Below are positions 1-8,935 of a stretch of 64,000 bases of DNA, in pieces. The notes beneath the pieces are model-generated. The model ran no database searches. It was given only the letters and a program-made list of their open reading frames with translations, and was not told the DNA's origin. The stretch comes from a virus, in the IMG/VR virus record IMGVR_UViG_3300049846_001037, positions 62,001 through 126,000 of that record; one strand, given 5' to 3'. Positions within the stretch are counted from its first letter, which is position 1; each line of letters starts with the position of its first letter. Both the position numbers and the translations under genes were made by a program.

Positions 1-309
1 CATATATTCATTCCTAACCCTTCTAGAGAAGTCATCAAAGGTCTCATCTTCTTCGGAATATATATCTGCCCATAGACCGTTGCCACCGATGGCCTCTTCA
101 ATCCTTTTTACTATTTTATCAGTAATCTCCGTAGCAGAAGCAGGCACCTTTATGTGAACATTGGTAACAGCATAGTACCTGCCATTCTTTCTACCATGAG
201 CATTTCCATTGTGTTCTGTTGGAAAAAGGATGGTGAAGTCCACGTCCACTGGTGGCACAATGGATTTCTGCAGTGAAGGTAGAAGGTCTGCCTGCCTAAA
301 AGATATCAT
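1..309 (-). CDS. Hypothetical protein, C-terminus cut by window edge
   Basis: An open frame reads from ATG at 309 to the window edge without a stop (103 codons visible). It begins MISFRQADLLPSLQK and continues with a mixed alpha/beta-looking sequence containing HNGNAHGRKNGRYYAVTN. I do not recognise the family. The ATG overlaps the stop of the upstream 59-aa gene as ATGA, which indicates translational coupling. It lies directly downstream of the capsid block, so a virion or assembly role is possible but unproven. Confidence 0.75.
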   Translation of the reverse strand, partial: MISFRQADLLPSLQKSIVPPVDVDFTILFPTEHNGNAHGRKNGRYYAVTNVHIKVPASATEITDKIVKRIEEAIGGNGLWADIYSEEDETFDDFSRRVRNEYM

Positions 310-485
310 TTCAAGATGTTGTCGATGAATGTATCTGGCTGAGTATATCTGATGTTTGTCTTTATAGATGGTCTCTCTGAGCCATCAACGCCACCAACGA
401 CATGATCAAGTCTTCCGCTCTTGTCGGATGTGACAGCTTGGTTTAGTTCATCTGCTTTGAAATCGGGTGCATTCTCAGTGCTCAT
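306..485 (-). CDS. Small hypothetical protein (59 aa)
   Basis: The frame runs from ATG (485) to TGA (308-306), starting MSTENAPDFKADELNQ and ending FIDNILK. A GAGGAG-type ribosome site sits about 6 nt upstream. The protein is hydrophilic with no cysteines or membrane segment. It is the first gene after the terminator/promoter element at 511-562, so it probably opens a new transcript that continues into the coupled gene at 1-309. No family was recognised. Confidence 0.75.
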   Translation of the reverse strand: MSTENAPDFKADELNQAVTSDKSGRLDHVVGGVDGSERPSIKTNIRYTQPDTFIDNILK

Positions 486-510
486 TTTTATCTCCTCAGG
501 GCAATAGCCT

Positions 511-534
511 CTGTGCTATTACTTTATTATAAAA
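511..534 (-). promoter_or_regulatory. Putative phage promoter motif, copy A
   Basis: On the minus strand this reads TTTTATA, six bases, then TAATA, the spacing found in five other places in the window. It lies about 30 nt upstream of the 59-aa gene. Its T-tract is shared with the U-tract of the terminator at 531-562. Assignment as a promoter is inferred from recurrence and position. Confidence 0.5.
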
Positions 535-562
535 AAAGACCCCAGGTTTTACCCTGGGGTCT
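531..562 (-). terminator. Rho-independent terminator after the capsid gene
   Basis: Minus-strand stem AGACCCCAGG / CCTGGGGTCT (10 bp), loop GTAAAA, followed by seven T. It lies just downstream of the major capsid gene stop, so it would end that highly expressed transcript. Confidence 0.85.
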
Positions 563-587
563 CTTCACTCAATCTAATCAGTTAAGA

Positions 588-1574
588 TTAGGCAGAGGCG
601 AGAGTGTACTTGGCAACGCCACGAGCGTTAGCAACGGCGATACCAATGATCTCGTTAACAACCCAGCCCAACTTCAACTGCTTGGGCTCGTCGGCTGGTA
701 GAACTTCGATGTCCTGACGGATTGGCATTGGGCCAACGAAGTCAGCATCGGCAACAGCGTAAATCGTACGAGCAGGAACAACCTTCGATACGATTACGTC
801 TGCGGTCCACAAACGGCCGAACAAGCCCGTCTGGAGGACTTCACGCTGAGTAACTGGATCGAACGAGGTCTGATCGAAGGTACGGAAGCCAGCGAAGGTA
901 CGGATGTTCATGAAGATTCTGGCTGTGATCAAATCCCACTGGTCAACTTCAGAGTACAAGTCGGCCAACTTGTTCTTCTCAAGAACGGTGCCGGTCGTTG
1001 GGGTTCCGGTGACGGCTACGTTCTCCAAGGTCGAAGCGAATTCCAAAGCGGCGAAGATGTTGGCATCTTCCTGAGCCTGGATTTCCTGACGAGCCTTCTG
1101 CTGAGCACGGTCAATGACGTTGAACCTGCGTCTCTTGACTTCTGAGATACGGACGGTTGGGTTTGAAACAACCTCGAACTCAGGAACCGAGATACGGTCG
1201 CCCTTGATTCTGCTCTCTGGTACTGCGCCATTGCTTGAGACAACGATGGCGTTTACGTCGATATCCTTGTCGTAAACGGCCAAAGCGCCCTGAGGAAGTG
1301 GGTCAACACGGAGAGCCTTACGGCCAACTCCCTGGTAGTCCAAGTTCCTACGGATTGGGTTTGCCATTGCCTGAGCGAGAGCGATCTTGCCACGCTCGTT
1401 GGAAAGAGCCTTGATCAAAAGGGCTTCTTTCTCGGCATCTGTTGGCTGAACTTCAGGGTTTGCTTTGCCAGCTTCTGGGTTAGCAAGGGCCTGAGCGTAA
1501 GCCAATAGCTGTTCCAATGAGTCTTTCTTTGTGTAGGCGTTCATTACTCCGCCATTGTTAAACATTGTTGCCAT
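588..1574 (-). CDS. Major capsid protein (HK97-fold type)
   Basis: This 328-aa protein is the best candidate for the major head subunit. It has an N-terminal helical, Ala/Glu-rich stretch (about residues 15-75), then a mixed beta region with SRIKGDRISVPEF, a long helix RAQQKARQEIQAQEDAN near 160 (the spine-helix position of HK97-type subunits) and a C-terminal P-domain-like part. GGAG lies 9 nt before the ATG. It is flanked downstream by a strong terminator and upstream by head-decoration, scaffold-like and protease genes, the usual order of a head module. Some N-terminal sequence may be removed by the prohead protease. The call rests on length, layout and helix pattern, not on a database match. 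Confidence 0.75.
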   Translation of the reverse strand: MATMFNNGGVMNAYTKKDSLEQLLAYAQALANPEAGKANPEVQPTDAEKEALLIKALSNERGKIALAQAMANPIRRNLDYQGVGRKALRVDPLPQGALAVYDKDIDVNAIVVSSNGAVPESRIKGDRISVPEFEVVSNPTVRISEVKRRRFNVIDRAQQKARQEIQAQEDANIFAALEFASTLENVAVTGTPTTGTVLEKNKLADLYSEVDQWDLITARIFMNIRTFAGFRTFDQTSFDPVTQREVLQTGLFGRLWTADVIVSKVVPARTIYAVADADFVGPMPIRQDIEVLPADEPKQLKLGWVVNEIIGIAVANARGVAKYTLASA

Positions 1575-1588
1575 TGATTTGTTTCTCC

Positions 1589-1783
1589 TTATTTAATTTT
1601 TTTGACGTAGTTCAATCTAAGCGTCAATGGATTTGTGCAAATAACTTTTGCTTTCTTTTTCTTGATAAGAATACGTGCTTTCCCTGGTCTTACCGGAGTC
1701 AGCTCAATCATATTGCCGTTAAAAACGGGAATAGATTTTTGTTCACTTGCAGGAAAGAAATTAGGCATCTCAGCCAACCTCAT
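1589..1783 (-). CDS. Small basic protein in the capsid block (64 aa)
   Basis: Reads MRLAEMPNFFPASEQKS and ends in a Lys-rich segment (ILIKKKKAK, then LRLNYVKKIK). It lies between the capsid gene and the decoration candidate with little spacing. The site upstream of the first ATG is weak; a second ATG five codons in is possible. It could be a small head or head-completion protein; nothing diagnostic is visible. Confidence 0.55.
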   Translation of the reverse strand: MRLAEMPNFFPASEQKSIPVFNGNMIELTPVRPGKARILIKKKKAKVICTNPLTLRLNYVKKIK

Positions 1784-1810
1784 CGAACTTTATCTAGATG
1801 GTTATAGCAA

Positions 1811-2494
1811 TTAAGCTACTCTGTATGGGTCGTTCTTTAGGTAGAAATGCAAGAACGGATTGCCAGCCGAAGGTGACTTTGTTACGTAACCAACGACCGT
1901 GAGGCCTGAAGTGCTGGCAGGTGCACCAGCGACTGAAGCCGTCAACTTCGAGTTTGCAGAGCAATACAACGGAGCGCCAACTGTGTAAGCCTGAGCGCCC
2001 GAAGAAGGTGTAGCAACCTCGTAGACATCCGTAGCATATTCGCCCTCTTGTAGCCACAACGTGCACTTGCCAGAAGCAAGGGTTGTGTCGTCACCAGCCT
2101 TACCAGGGATGACGTAAGAGTAAGACACGTTTCCAGCAGTTGTGACGCTGACAACACCATTGGTAGCGCTTGTCAATACGGCGTTTGCTGAGTTCGTTGT
2201 GCCTGATGCGAATGTTCCAGCAACAATGTTGGCATTGTTGAGGTTCACCGAAGCGCCAGTTGGAACGGCTTCGTTAACAACAGTAGCAATGAACTGCGTG
2301 GTCTTATTCTCGTCGATCACACCGATTAGGTTGCTGCCTGAGCTAGCAAGAATTACCTGGGGGAGTCCTGTTGGGGATCCCGAAGATGTTCCCTGCAAAG
2401 TTCCAAGCATACCGGCTTCAGCGACAAGGGTTGGGGATACCAAGAAGTCACCCTGTGCGCCTCTTTCCGTGGTGTAGAGCAATTTGAATGCCAT
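1811..2494 (-). CDS. Candidate head decoration protein
   Basis: The 227-aa product is rich in Gly, Ser, Thr, Ala and Val, with the alternating pattern of beta-sheet proteins and few charged residues (for example VSVTTAGNVSYSYVIPG near 115-130 and LTVVGYVTKSPSAG near 195). AGGAAAG precedes the ATG closely. Its place directly upstream of the major capsid gene and its composition match capsid-decorating proteins of several phages. The function is inferred from position and composition; a tail or fibre component is the main alternative. Confidence 0.5.
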   Translation of the reverse strand: MAFKLLYTTERGAQGDFLVSPTLVAEAGMLGTLQGTSSGSPTGLPQVILASSGSNLIGVIDENKTTQFIATVVNEAVPTGASVNLNNANIVAGTFASGTTNSANAVLTSATNGVVSVTTAGNVSYSYVIPGKAGDDTTLASGKCTLWLQEGEYATDVYEVATPSSGAQAYTVGAPLYCSANSKLTASVAGAPASTSGLTVVGYVTKSPSAGNPFLHFYLKNDPYRVA

Positions 2495-2584
2495 TTTTCT
2501 TTCCTCCTTTTTTCAGCGTTAATCCCCGCTATGGGGGAGAAAGCTGTTTCGATCATTTTGTAGAACTTTTTGTATTAAGGTTTA

Positions 2585-4648
2585 TTACTTCCAGTTCAAC
2601 TTTGACAATCTTGAAGCTAGGTCGTCGATCTCAACTGCTGAGTCGTCCTTCAAACCAACCTTTGGAAGCTTGCTGGTTGGGATGTTAGCCGAAGCAACAG
2701 CCACACGAGCGTCAGACTTTCTTGGAGCAGCCTCGACCAAGTTCTTGAAGGAAACAAAGGCCTCATCATTGAAAGCCAAAACTTCCTTGACAAACTTGCT
2801 CTTAGCCTCAGCCGTTCTCTCGCAGAAGCCCTTATCGATGGCCTCATCGACCAACTCGTAGGCTCTGATGACCTTGGCCTGACCCTCTTCGACGGCAGCG
2901 GCAGTAGCCTTGCCAGTCTCGTTTCCGCCAGGAACAAAGTCCTTGGTTAGATCTCTTCCGAACTCTTTGCCCTTCTCGTCAGACTGGCCCCAGAGCAACT
3001 TGCCCCAGAACTCTTTGGTAGCGCTGTCAGCCGAAGAAGACTTGATCAACTCGGATAGCTTGTTCAAGCGTGGGTCTGAGGAAGCAACCGCAACTGGCTT
3101 GCCGCTCAACTCGCCCGTAGGCATCTTGTCAGCAACCTTGAGGTCGTGGTCCTGAGCCTCAGTGACGGTCTCAACACGGCCGCCATTGTTCTCTGGCTTG
3201 CCACCAGCGGTTAGGTCAGGAACCTGAGTGCCGCCCTGTGGGTGAGCTCTGTTGATTTCGTCCTTGCCGTCCTTAGGAGCGCCTTCTGGCTTTACACCGT
3301 ACTTGCCCTGCTCGTAGGACTTGTCAGCGCCCATCTCAGCCTTCTTGCGAAGGTCTGCACGGCTCTTGAGGAACTTGGTAACGAAGTCCTTAGCCTTGTT
3401 TCCGCTAAGAGCAGCTTCAATGCTCAAGGTCTCGGTAGCAACTGGGGCCTCGCCGCCCATATCGGCAGCAGGAGCCTCAACGGCCATTTCCTCGTGAACT
3501 TCTTCGCCAGCAGGAGCAGCGGCAGCATCGCCACCAGCAACTTCTGTAGCGGCTGAGATAGCGGCGTCAGCCTGCTCAACAGCCTGCTCTGCCTTCTCAA
3601 CTGCTGAATCAGCGGAGCCCAACGTGTCGATAGCCTCTTCCTGAGCCTCAGCGGCCAACTTGATCAACTTGATCTTCTGAGCAGCAGAAATCTTCTTGTT
3701 GCGGAGTGAGCGGGAAGCCAAAGCCAACTCTTCCTTGGCCTCGTCAACCATCTTCTCTGCGTCCTGCAACTGACGGAAGACATCAGCGGTAGCCTCTGGA
3801 GCAGTCTGCTCGACCAAGTTGGTCTGAGCGGTCTCTAGCTCCTCGTGCTTCTGCTCTAGCAACTCAACCGTTACATCGGCCTCACCGGCGGTCTCTTCGG
3901 CCTCTGCGTCGATAGCAGCGCCCAAGTCATCGCCCATTGGAGCCTCAGCGGCAGGAGCCATCTCGGCAGGAGCGCCGTCTAGTTCCTGAGCCTTAACAAT
4001 CTTGCCAGCAGCGGTGGCCCTCTTTAGGAAGCCATCGTGTCCGGTCATGAGGTAAGCAACTGCTGAGAAGCCCATGTTCGTGTCCTTGATGGACTTGAAC
4101 ACGTTGTTGATGTACTCCTGTGAGGAAGTCTTTGCAACAACGGCGTCAGCAACTTCTTTGTTCGTCCAGATCTCTTTGTCAGCGTGCTGGGGAATGCCCA
4201 ACTCGTTGGCAACCTTCTTGGAGAGCTTGTTGCCCCATAGGTCAACATACGAAGCCTTCAAGATAGGGGTCTTGGTTCCGTCCTGGTTCTTGATATAAAG
4301 GGTCCAGAATGAATCCTTGACGTTTGCTTTGCGAGTCAATCCAGCAACCAACTTAGCGTTGGCGACCTTAGCATCTTCGGGGATTCTGAGCCAATGTTTC
4401 TTGAGGTCGAACTCCTCACCAGAAGGACCAAGGTTCTTTTTCGTTTCGGCAGCAGCGCCCTCAAAGGCCTTCTGCTCGTAATCTCTTACATCACCAACAG
4501 GTGGGTTTAATTCGGTGTGGCTGTACTCAACCCCACTCTTGGAACCGTAACCAAGCTTGTTGGGATCATTAGAAGTAATGTTCCCCTCAACAGAAGCCTG
4601 GTCAGCTCCCTGAAAATAAGCCTTTCTCTGAGTCCTTCTATTGCTCAT
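2585..4648 (-). CDS. Large acidic coiled-coil head protein (scaffold/internal protein candidate)
   Basis: 687 aa. Residues 1-85 carry a module (QGADQASVEGNITSN ... ELNPPVGDVRDYEQKAFEG ... LGPSGEE) that recurs at the C-terminus of the 13296-14300 product and, shortened, in the prohead protease. Residues 220-420 are extremely Ala/Glu rich with heptad-like runs, typical of a coiled-coil scaffold. The rest is mixed helical. It sits between protease and capsid genes, where scaffolding or cleaved internal proteins are usually encoded. An AT-rich promoter motif lies upstream. Scaffold function is inferred; an internal head protein packed with the DNA is an equal possibility. Confidence 0.6.
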   Translation of the reverse strand: MSNRRTQRKAYFQGADQASVEGNITSNDPNKLGYGSKSGVEYSHTELNPPVGDVRDYEQKAFEGAAAETKKNLGPSGEEFDLKKHWLRIPEDAKVANAKLVAGLTRKANVKDSFWTLYIKNQDGTKTPILKASYVDLWGNKLSKKVANELGIPQHADKEIWTNKEVADAVVAKTSSQEYINNVFKSIKDTNMGFSAVAYLMTGHDGFLKRATAAGKIVKAQELDGAPAEMAPAAEAPMGDDLGAAIDAEAEETAGEADVTVELLEQKHEELETAQTNLVEQTAPEATADVFRQLQDAEKMVDEAKEELALASRSLRNKKISAAQKIKLIKLAAEAQEEAIDTLGSADSAVEKAEQAVEQADAAISAATEVAGGDAAAAPAGEEVHEEMAVEAPAADMGGEAPVATETLSIEAALSGNKAKDFVTKFLKSRADLRKKAEMGADKSYEQGKYGVKPEGAPKDGKDEINRAHPQGGTQVPDLTAGGKPENNGGRVETVTEAQDHDLKVADKMPTGELSGKPVAVASSDPRLNKLSELIKSSSADSATKEFWGKLLWGQSDEKGKEFGRDLTKDFVPGGNETGKATAAAVEEGQAKVIRAYELVDEAIDKGFCERTAEAKSKFVKEVLAFNDEAFVSFKNLVEAAPRKSDARVAVASANIPTSKLPKVGLKDDSAVEIDDLASRLSKLNWK

Positions 4649-4712
4649 TTCAATATCCTCCTAGGATGGATGTTTCGTGTAAGTGTTATTTTTAAGATCG
4701 TGAGATTGCTCG

Positions 4713-4736
4713 CTAATATATTATTTTTCTATAAAA
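4713..4736 (-). promoter_or_regulatory. Putative phage promoter motif, copy B
   Basis: Minus strand TTTTATA-N6-TAATA followed by TATTAG, 65-90 nt upstream of the scaffold-like gene. The motif sits inside an imperfect inverted repeat whose ends are CGCT and AGCG (4711-4744). Promoter activity is inferred from recurrence. Confidence 0.55.
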
Positions 4737-4757
4737 TATGAGCGTTTTTTTACATTC

Positions 4758-6347
4758 TTATTTTTGGGCTTTTTTGGCTAAAAAGTTCAAATAAGCCCTT
4801 TTCATTTCCTCTTTTAAAGCTAGCTCATCGTGATTTAGGGTTTTATCTTTATCTGGCAGGCTTTTTCCGATAGCTCCAGAAGGCCCCTCGGCGGCTGTTT
4901 CTTCAAAAGCTTTTTGCTCAACATCTCTTACATCGCCTACGCCTGGAACCTCTAAATCCTTGTTGTCGTACACTCTTTTATCAGACTCACCCTTCTCCAA
5001 CATCTTATCAATTCTTTTTCCGTTCATGAGGGGATCGTCTGTAAAATTCTGAGCCCAGCCCATTTTCTTTAGCTTGATGTCGCTGTTAGCAACAATGAGT
5101 TCAGATGAATCAATGTTCTTCTGAATCAACTGCTGGATAGCTTCGACAATCTGCGTCTGACCCTTAGCAGAAACTAGGTTTGACAAATCTCTATCGAGTG
5201 AAATGATCCATGTGTTCTTGTCTTGCGAAGAACCCCACCACTCGTAGTCTTTGCCATCAAGGATAACCTTGCCATCAGCGCCGAAATCTTTTGGTACTCT
5301 GCGGAACTCGCTGCGCTCGTTGGTAATGGTGATCCTTCTCATCTCACTAGCTGTCTTGATCTCTGAGTTCATGGCATCTCCCTGTTTCTTCTTCCTGATG
5401 TCGAAGTTGCACTCATCAGCTCTGCAAGCAGCAGCTTCAACAACAGAATTCATTGCTCCCGGTACTCCAATCTCAGCAAGCTTCTCGGCAGCAGCATTTT
5501 CCATTGCCTCTGTGGCCTCAGCAGCCAACTCAAGTCTGGCAGCAGCAAAAGCCATGATGGCCTTCTCGTCTTCGCTCAACTCTTCTCTGTCTGCATAGAC
5601 TGGCTTGATGCCATTGTCAAATGCGTTCTTGACTGAGGCGATCTTCTCTAGAACGTGAGCGTCAGCAAATGCAGGAACAGCAACCCAAGAAAGCTCAATG
5701 AATTCAAGGTCGTGGTTGACTTCGTGAACTGGCCAGCTTCCATGTCTGTGGTTCTGGTTGTTGGTCAAGAAGCCAATCTTCATGCCCTTGTAATTCTGAA
5801 TGTGTGAGCAGTAGTCACGCTCGGTGCGGGCTTTGTTCGTGCAAACTGAGCATAGGGACCAGCCAACTCTCGTTCCCATTGAAACGGAATTGACGGTGCC
5901 GGTCTCGATGTCTCTGACTAGTTGTGGGTGTGATTTCTTGTCAACAGCGATCAAGCACTCAACGCACTGATCATCGTTGTTCAAGTAGGCGTCAATGACA
6001 AGACCACGAATCTTCGTGATGTCATCCGACTTGTGATCAATGAAGTTGCCTTTGCCAACGAATGTCCTGTATGACTTGGCCAACTCCTTCATTGGGAAGC
6101 CATCGCCGTTCATGTTTGGTCCCCACTTCTCTAGGGAACCAATGGCTCTTGTCCTTACATACAAGAAGTCTGCAGACCTCTTGATAGGACCGCTTGCAAT
6201 AGCATTTTTGGCAGCAGTGACAGTTCTTCTAAACTGCTCTCCTGCTCTCTTGGCATCAGGGCTGTTTGGATTGTATGAGGACTGCTCAACATCCGTAAAT
6301 GAATCAACGACAGCCTGGTAAGAGTATCCGAATTTCAGCATTCCCAT
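4758..6347 (-). CDS. Prohead maturation protease with C-terminal extension
   Basis: Residues 60-220 show the hallmarks of the phage prohead serine protease fold: NFIDHKSDD with catalytic-type His105, and GTVNSVSMGT with the serine (154/156) followed by Gly, in the usual order and spacing. It would cleave scaffold and head precursors inside the procapsid. An inserted CxxC...C segment (166-180) may bind metal. The family is usually about 200-250 aa; here about 300 extra residues follow, including Ala/Glu-rich helices and, near 460-500, a short copy of the GDVRDVEQKAF module seen in two other head proteins. That tail may target it to, or tether it in, the prohead. The assignment is strong; which Ser is catalytic is not certain. 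Confidence 0.85.
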   Translation of the reverse strand: MGMLKFGYSYQAVVDSFTDVEQSSYNPNSPDAKRAGEQFRRTVTAAKNAIASGPIKRSADFLYVRTRAIGSLEKWGPNMNGDGFPMKELAKSYRTFVGKGNFIDHKSDDITKIRGLVIDAYLNNDDQCVECLIAVDKKSHPQLVRDIETGTVNSVSMGTRVGWSLCSVCTNKARTERDYCSHIQNYKGMKIGFLTNNQNHRHGSWPVHEVNHDLEFIELSWVAVPAFADAHVLEKIASVKNAFDNGIKPVYADREELSEDEKAIMAFAAARLELAAEATEAMENAAAEKLAEIGVPGAMNSVVEAAACRADECNFDIRKKKQGDAMNSEIKTASEMRRITITNERSEFRRVPKDFGADGKVILDGKDYEWWGSSQDKNTWIISLDRDLSNLVSAKGQTQIVEAIQQLIQKNIDSSELIVANSDIKLKKMGWAQNFTDDPLMNGKRIDKMLEKGESDKRVYDNKDLEVPGVGDVRDVEQKAFEETAAEGPSGAIGKSLPDKDKTLNHDELALKEEMKRAYLNFLAKKAQK

Positions 6348-6373
6348 AGATGACCACCTTGTTAGTATGATTT

Positions 6374-6397
6374 CTATATTATTAAAACTTTATAAAA
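6374..6397 (-). promoter_or_regulatory. Putative phage promoter motif, copy C
   Basis: Minus strand TTTTATA-N6-TAATA-ATATAG begins immediately after the stop of the upstream gene and ends 26 nt before the protease ATG. Same spacing as the other copies. Confidence 0.5.
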
Positions 6398-7162
6398 TTA
6401 GACGCTTTTAAAGGCTTTCATACGGGACATACGGCGCATCGTGATGTCTCGCATACGAGCGGCCAACGGCATCTCGTCTGGGTTTACCTTGCCAACTGGC
6501 TGGGGAGCAGGAACGTCTTTGGACTTGTCGGGGAATTGAACTGTATTGTCGGCAGGAGTCTCGGTCTCAACTTCTTCCTTCTCAATTCGCTGATCTTCGC
6601 CTTGGTCTGATTCCTCAGCCTTTTGTCTTAGCTCTTCCTTGACGTTCTCATTCTCAACTGCTGGAAGCTCATCAATATCAGTCAAAAGTTTCTCTTTCCA
6701 ATCAGGAGAAAAGCCCTCTGGAGAAAGGGTTTTGATGAACGCAAAGTCCTCACCCAAGTCTTCCTTAGTGCCGTAGCCGCCAATGTATCTCTTGTTTACA
6801 ACGCCTTCGAGACGCTTGTTCTCTGGGGAGAAGTAAATATAATAACTTTTGGCCTTGGCTTTTGCGGGTGGCAATCCAAGAGTCTCTTCGAGCAACTTGG
6901 AGTAGTGAGGGTCAAAGATGATGCCAAAACTGTCCCATGGAATGAGTTGCTTGATAGCGTTCATCTCATCCATGTCTGTGTCTAGATTGGGCAACTCTTT
7001 GTTTTCTTCGGCAAGAGGATCACCAGCAGTCGCAGACTCCTCAGGAGCCTGATTGACAGAATCATCCATTGCTCCGCCAAACTCCTTGGCTTCATCAGCC
7101 GTTAAGTCAGTCTGAGCAATTCGCCTTAGAAATTCGCCTTCAATCTCTAGCTCATCATTCAT
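6398..7162 (-). CDS. Hypothetical head-operon protein (254 aa)
   Basis: I chose the ATG at 7162 (MNDELEIEGEF): GGAG lies 8 nt upstream and the start overlaps the stop of the zinc-ribbon gene by 8 nt. A start at 7216 would overlap that gene by 62 nt. N- and C-terminal parts are acidic and probably disordered; the centre (about 80-150) looks folded, with LIPWDSFGIIFDPHYSKLL and a YIYFSPENKR strand. It lies next to the protease. Function not recognised. Confidence 0.7.
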   Translation of the reverse strand: MNDELEIEGEFLRRIAQTDLTADEAKEFGGAMDDSVNQAPEESATAGDPLAEENKELPNLDTDMDEMNAIKQLIPWDSFGIIFDPHYSKLLEETLGLPPAKAKAKSYYIYFSPENKRLEGVVNKRYIGGYGTKEDLGEDFAFIKTLSPEGFSPDWKEKLLTDIDELPAVENENVKEELRQKAEESDQGEDQRIEKEEVETETPADNTVQFPDKSKDVPAPQPVGKVNPDEMPLAARMRDITMRRMSRMKAFKSV

Positions 7163-7340
7163 TTGGTGACTCCATATCTTGTACCTGATTTTGATGTCCG
7201 CATTTCCTGCAGACAACGATGCCCTTTGTTGATGTCATCATATTGATGGCATTGCCACAGCTTTCACACTTGGCATCAACACCATCAACCGTTTCAACTA
7301 CTGAGTTTTGGAAGGATATGCCCCTCTTTACCATTGCCAT
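7155..7340 (-). CDS. Small zinc-ribbon protein (61 aa)
   Basis: Two CxxC knuckles, CESCG and CRKCG, separated by about 15 residues form a classic zinc ribbon. AGGAG precedes the ATG by 5 nt. The pairing of tiny zinc ribbons with structural genes recurs in this operon (see 8495-8884, 22785-23418). It may bind nucleic acid or stabilise a partner; role unknown. Confidence 0.75.
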   Translation of the reverse strand: MAMVKRGISFQNSVVETVDGVDAKCESCGNAINMMTSTKGIVVCRKCGHQNQVQDMESPNE

Positions 7341-7349
7341 AAAAGCTCC

Positions 7350-7373
7350 TTTAAATATTACTTTTTAATAAAA
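7350..7373 (-). promoter_or_regulatory. Weak match to the phage promoter motif, copy D
   Basis: Minus strand TTTTATT-N6-TAATA shows the spacing of the other copies but has one mismatch and overlaps the last codons of the upstream gene, so it may be coincidence. Confidence 0.25.
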
Positions 7374-8494
7374 TTAGCAGCGTTTTCTAGAATTTGGTTG
7401 ATATCCTTGATGATTGGCTGGACATCCTTGGCTTCTTCAAGCCTGATCTGCTGGTCGCTAAGCTGCTCTTTTAGGTCAAAGTAATATTGCCTGATCGCAG
7501 AAATTTTGCCTTCGTCCTTCTCTGTCTTCATTCTTTGTTCAAACAACGACTCTATCTGGTAGATGTTCTTTTTTACCCTAGATAGCATGATGGTCTTTCT
7601 GTAGTCCTTAATTGGTTCCGACGAAGGCATGACTGGGAACTCAATTGGCGCTGCCAAAAGATCTGACTTTGTTATCGTCTCGCCATCTTGCATCTTTTGT
7701 ATCAACTGATTGACGTGAGATATCAGTCTCTTTTTCTCAGGGCTGTTATCTGGTAAGTCTTTAGACTTCTCATTGTAGAAGTCTAGAATGTCCTTCTGGG
7801 ACAAATGACCAGTATCTATTCTCTCAAACTCTCCAGACCCGTCTTGGTCAACATTGTCTTTCAATAGTTCTTTGAATCCAGAGATAGGAGCGCCGATTTG
7901 CTCCTCAGCCAAGTCGATGAAGAAACTTCTAACGTCATCCAAATTATGAAGCTCATATACTTCATCGGCCATTTGGAATGGTATAGCAAAAATGCCAAGC
8001 GGAACCTGCTTCTGATTCTTGGACCCGTAGATAGCATATACGAAGTCTGGTAGATAGCCCTGCGGCAAAACCTGGCTAGGGTCATCTGGAACTTCCTGTC
8101 CCTGATTTGATGACAGACTACGTGCAATCTCTGGAGCCTGCGATGGGTCTATTTTTACGACCTTAAATCCATAGCCCAAGTCAAGGTTGTCTATGAGTCC
8201 CAACTTTGTGTCAGACAGATCTTCGTTCTGTATTTGAGTGATCGCAAAATCTCTCAACAACAGATACCTCAATCTCTTAACGAACCTTTCTTTCAAGGAC
8301 GGGAAATTGTTGAAGTCATAGTCTATCTCAAAAGACCTCTTAACCCTTTCGTCAACATTGAGATCAACACGACCAGACTCTTCTGATGTCTTAGTGAAAT
8401 CCAACTTGAAACGGTCACGATTGATGATAGGGACTGTCTCACCTATCTCCATGCCATCAAAGTAACTCGGTTGTCTGCCAGCTAGTTTGATCAT
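7358..8494 (-). CDS. Hypothetical virion-operon protein (378 aa)
   Basis: Starts MIKLAGRQPSYFDGMEIGE. The first 200 residues look alpha/beta with many aromatic and acidic residues; the last 90 are strongly helical (heptad-like, KTEKDEGKISAIRQYYF). The start is fused to the previous stop as TAAATG, so translation is coupled to the upstream zinc-ribbon gene. Placed between portal and protease genes; it could be a portal-associated, internal or head-completion protein. No family recognised. Confidence 0.7.
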   Translation of the reverse strand: MIKLAGRQPSYFDGMEIGETVPIINRDRFKLDFTKTSEESGRVDLNVDERVKRSFEIDYDFNNFPSLKERFVKRLRYLLLRDFAITQIQNEDLSDTKLGLIDNLDLGYGFKVVKIDPSQAPEIARSLSSNQGQEVPDDPSQVLPQGYLPDFVYAIYGSKNQKQVPLGIFAIPFQMADEVYELHNLDDVRSFFIDLAEEQIGAPISGFKELLKDNVDQDGSGEFERIDTGHLSQKDILDFYNEKSKDLPDNSPEKKRLISHVNQLIQKMQDGETITKSDLLAAPIEFPVMPSSEPIKDYRKTIMLSRVKKNIYQIESLFEQRMKTEKDEGKISAIRQYYFDLKEQLSDQQIRLEEAKDVQPIIKDINQILENAANFIKK

Positions 8495-8884
8495 TTATTT
8501 ACCCAAATTACTTGAGAATGTGTCCTGATTAGAGTTTGCACCAGGATGATAGCCGTAACCAGGCATATCAGAGTTGCTGCCCATTCCAACATTCAACGTA
8601 CCTGGAGTCTCGCCGTAGCTGCTCCATGATTTGTCGGTGACTGGATAAGAGAAGCGGGCATTGCAATTGGGGCAGGACAAATTGAATACGTTGCCGTTCT
8701 GTGGCTTCTCATTCTGGTTCAACTTGATTGGCTTCTGACAATTCTTGCAAGTAACAGTATTTGGCATACCCTCGTATTTAACGGGGTCTGAGTTGCCTGG
8801 TGTCAGCCAATTGGCTGGATAGGGAGCAGGCTCATGATATTGAACGCCTATGTAAGCATTGATTTGTCTTGCACTGATAATCAC
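8495..8884 (-). CDS. Zinc-ribbon protein (129 aa)
   Basis: A ribbon with CKNCQ near 48 and CPNCN near 74 is followed by a Gly/Ser/Asn-rich, probably disordered tail. The N-terminus contains a Pro/Tyr-rich stretch (YHEPAPYPANW). Directly downstream of the portal gene in the transcript and coupled to the next gene. Function unknown. Confidence 0.7.
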   Translation of the reverse strand: MIISARQINAYIGVQYHEPAPYPANWLTPGNSDPVKYEGMPNTVTCKNCQKPIKLNQNEKPQNGNVFNLSCPNCNARFSYPVTDKSWSSYGETPGTLNVGMGSNSDMPGYGYHPGANSNQDTFSSNLGK

Positions 8885-8935
8885 CTGAGCTCCGGTCGTG
8901 CTGTGAATTTGTTCTAGATTTTCAAAGATCTATAC

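Noticed and set aside
4711-4750. Rho-independent terminator on the plus strand (hairpin CGCT...AGCG then T7)
   Set aside because: The stem is AT-rich and imperfect, and no plus-strand gene precedes it; the site is better explained by the repeated minus-strand promoter motif.
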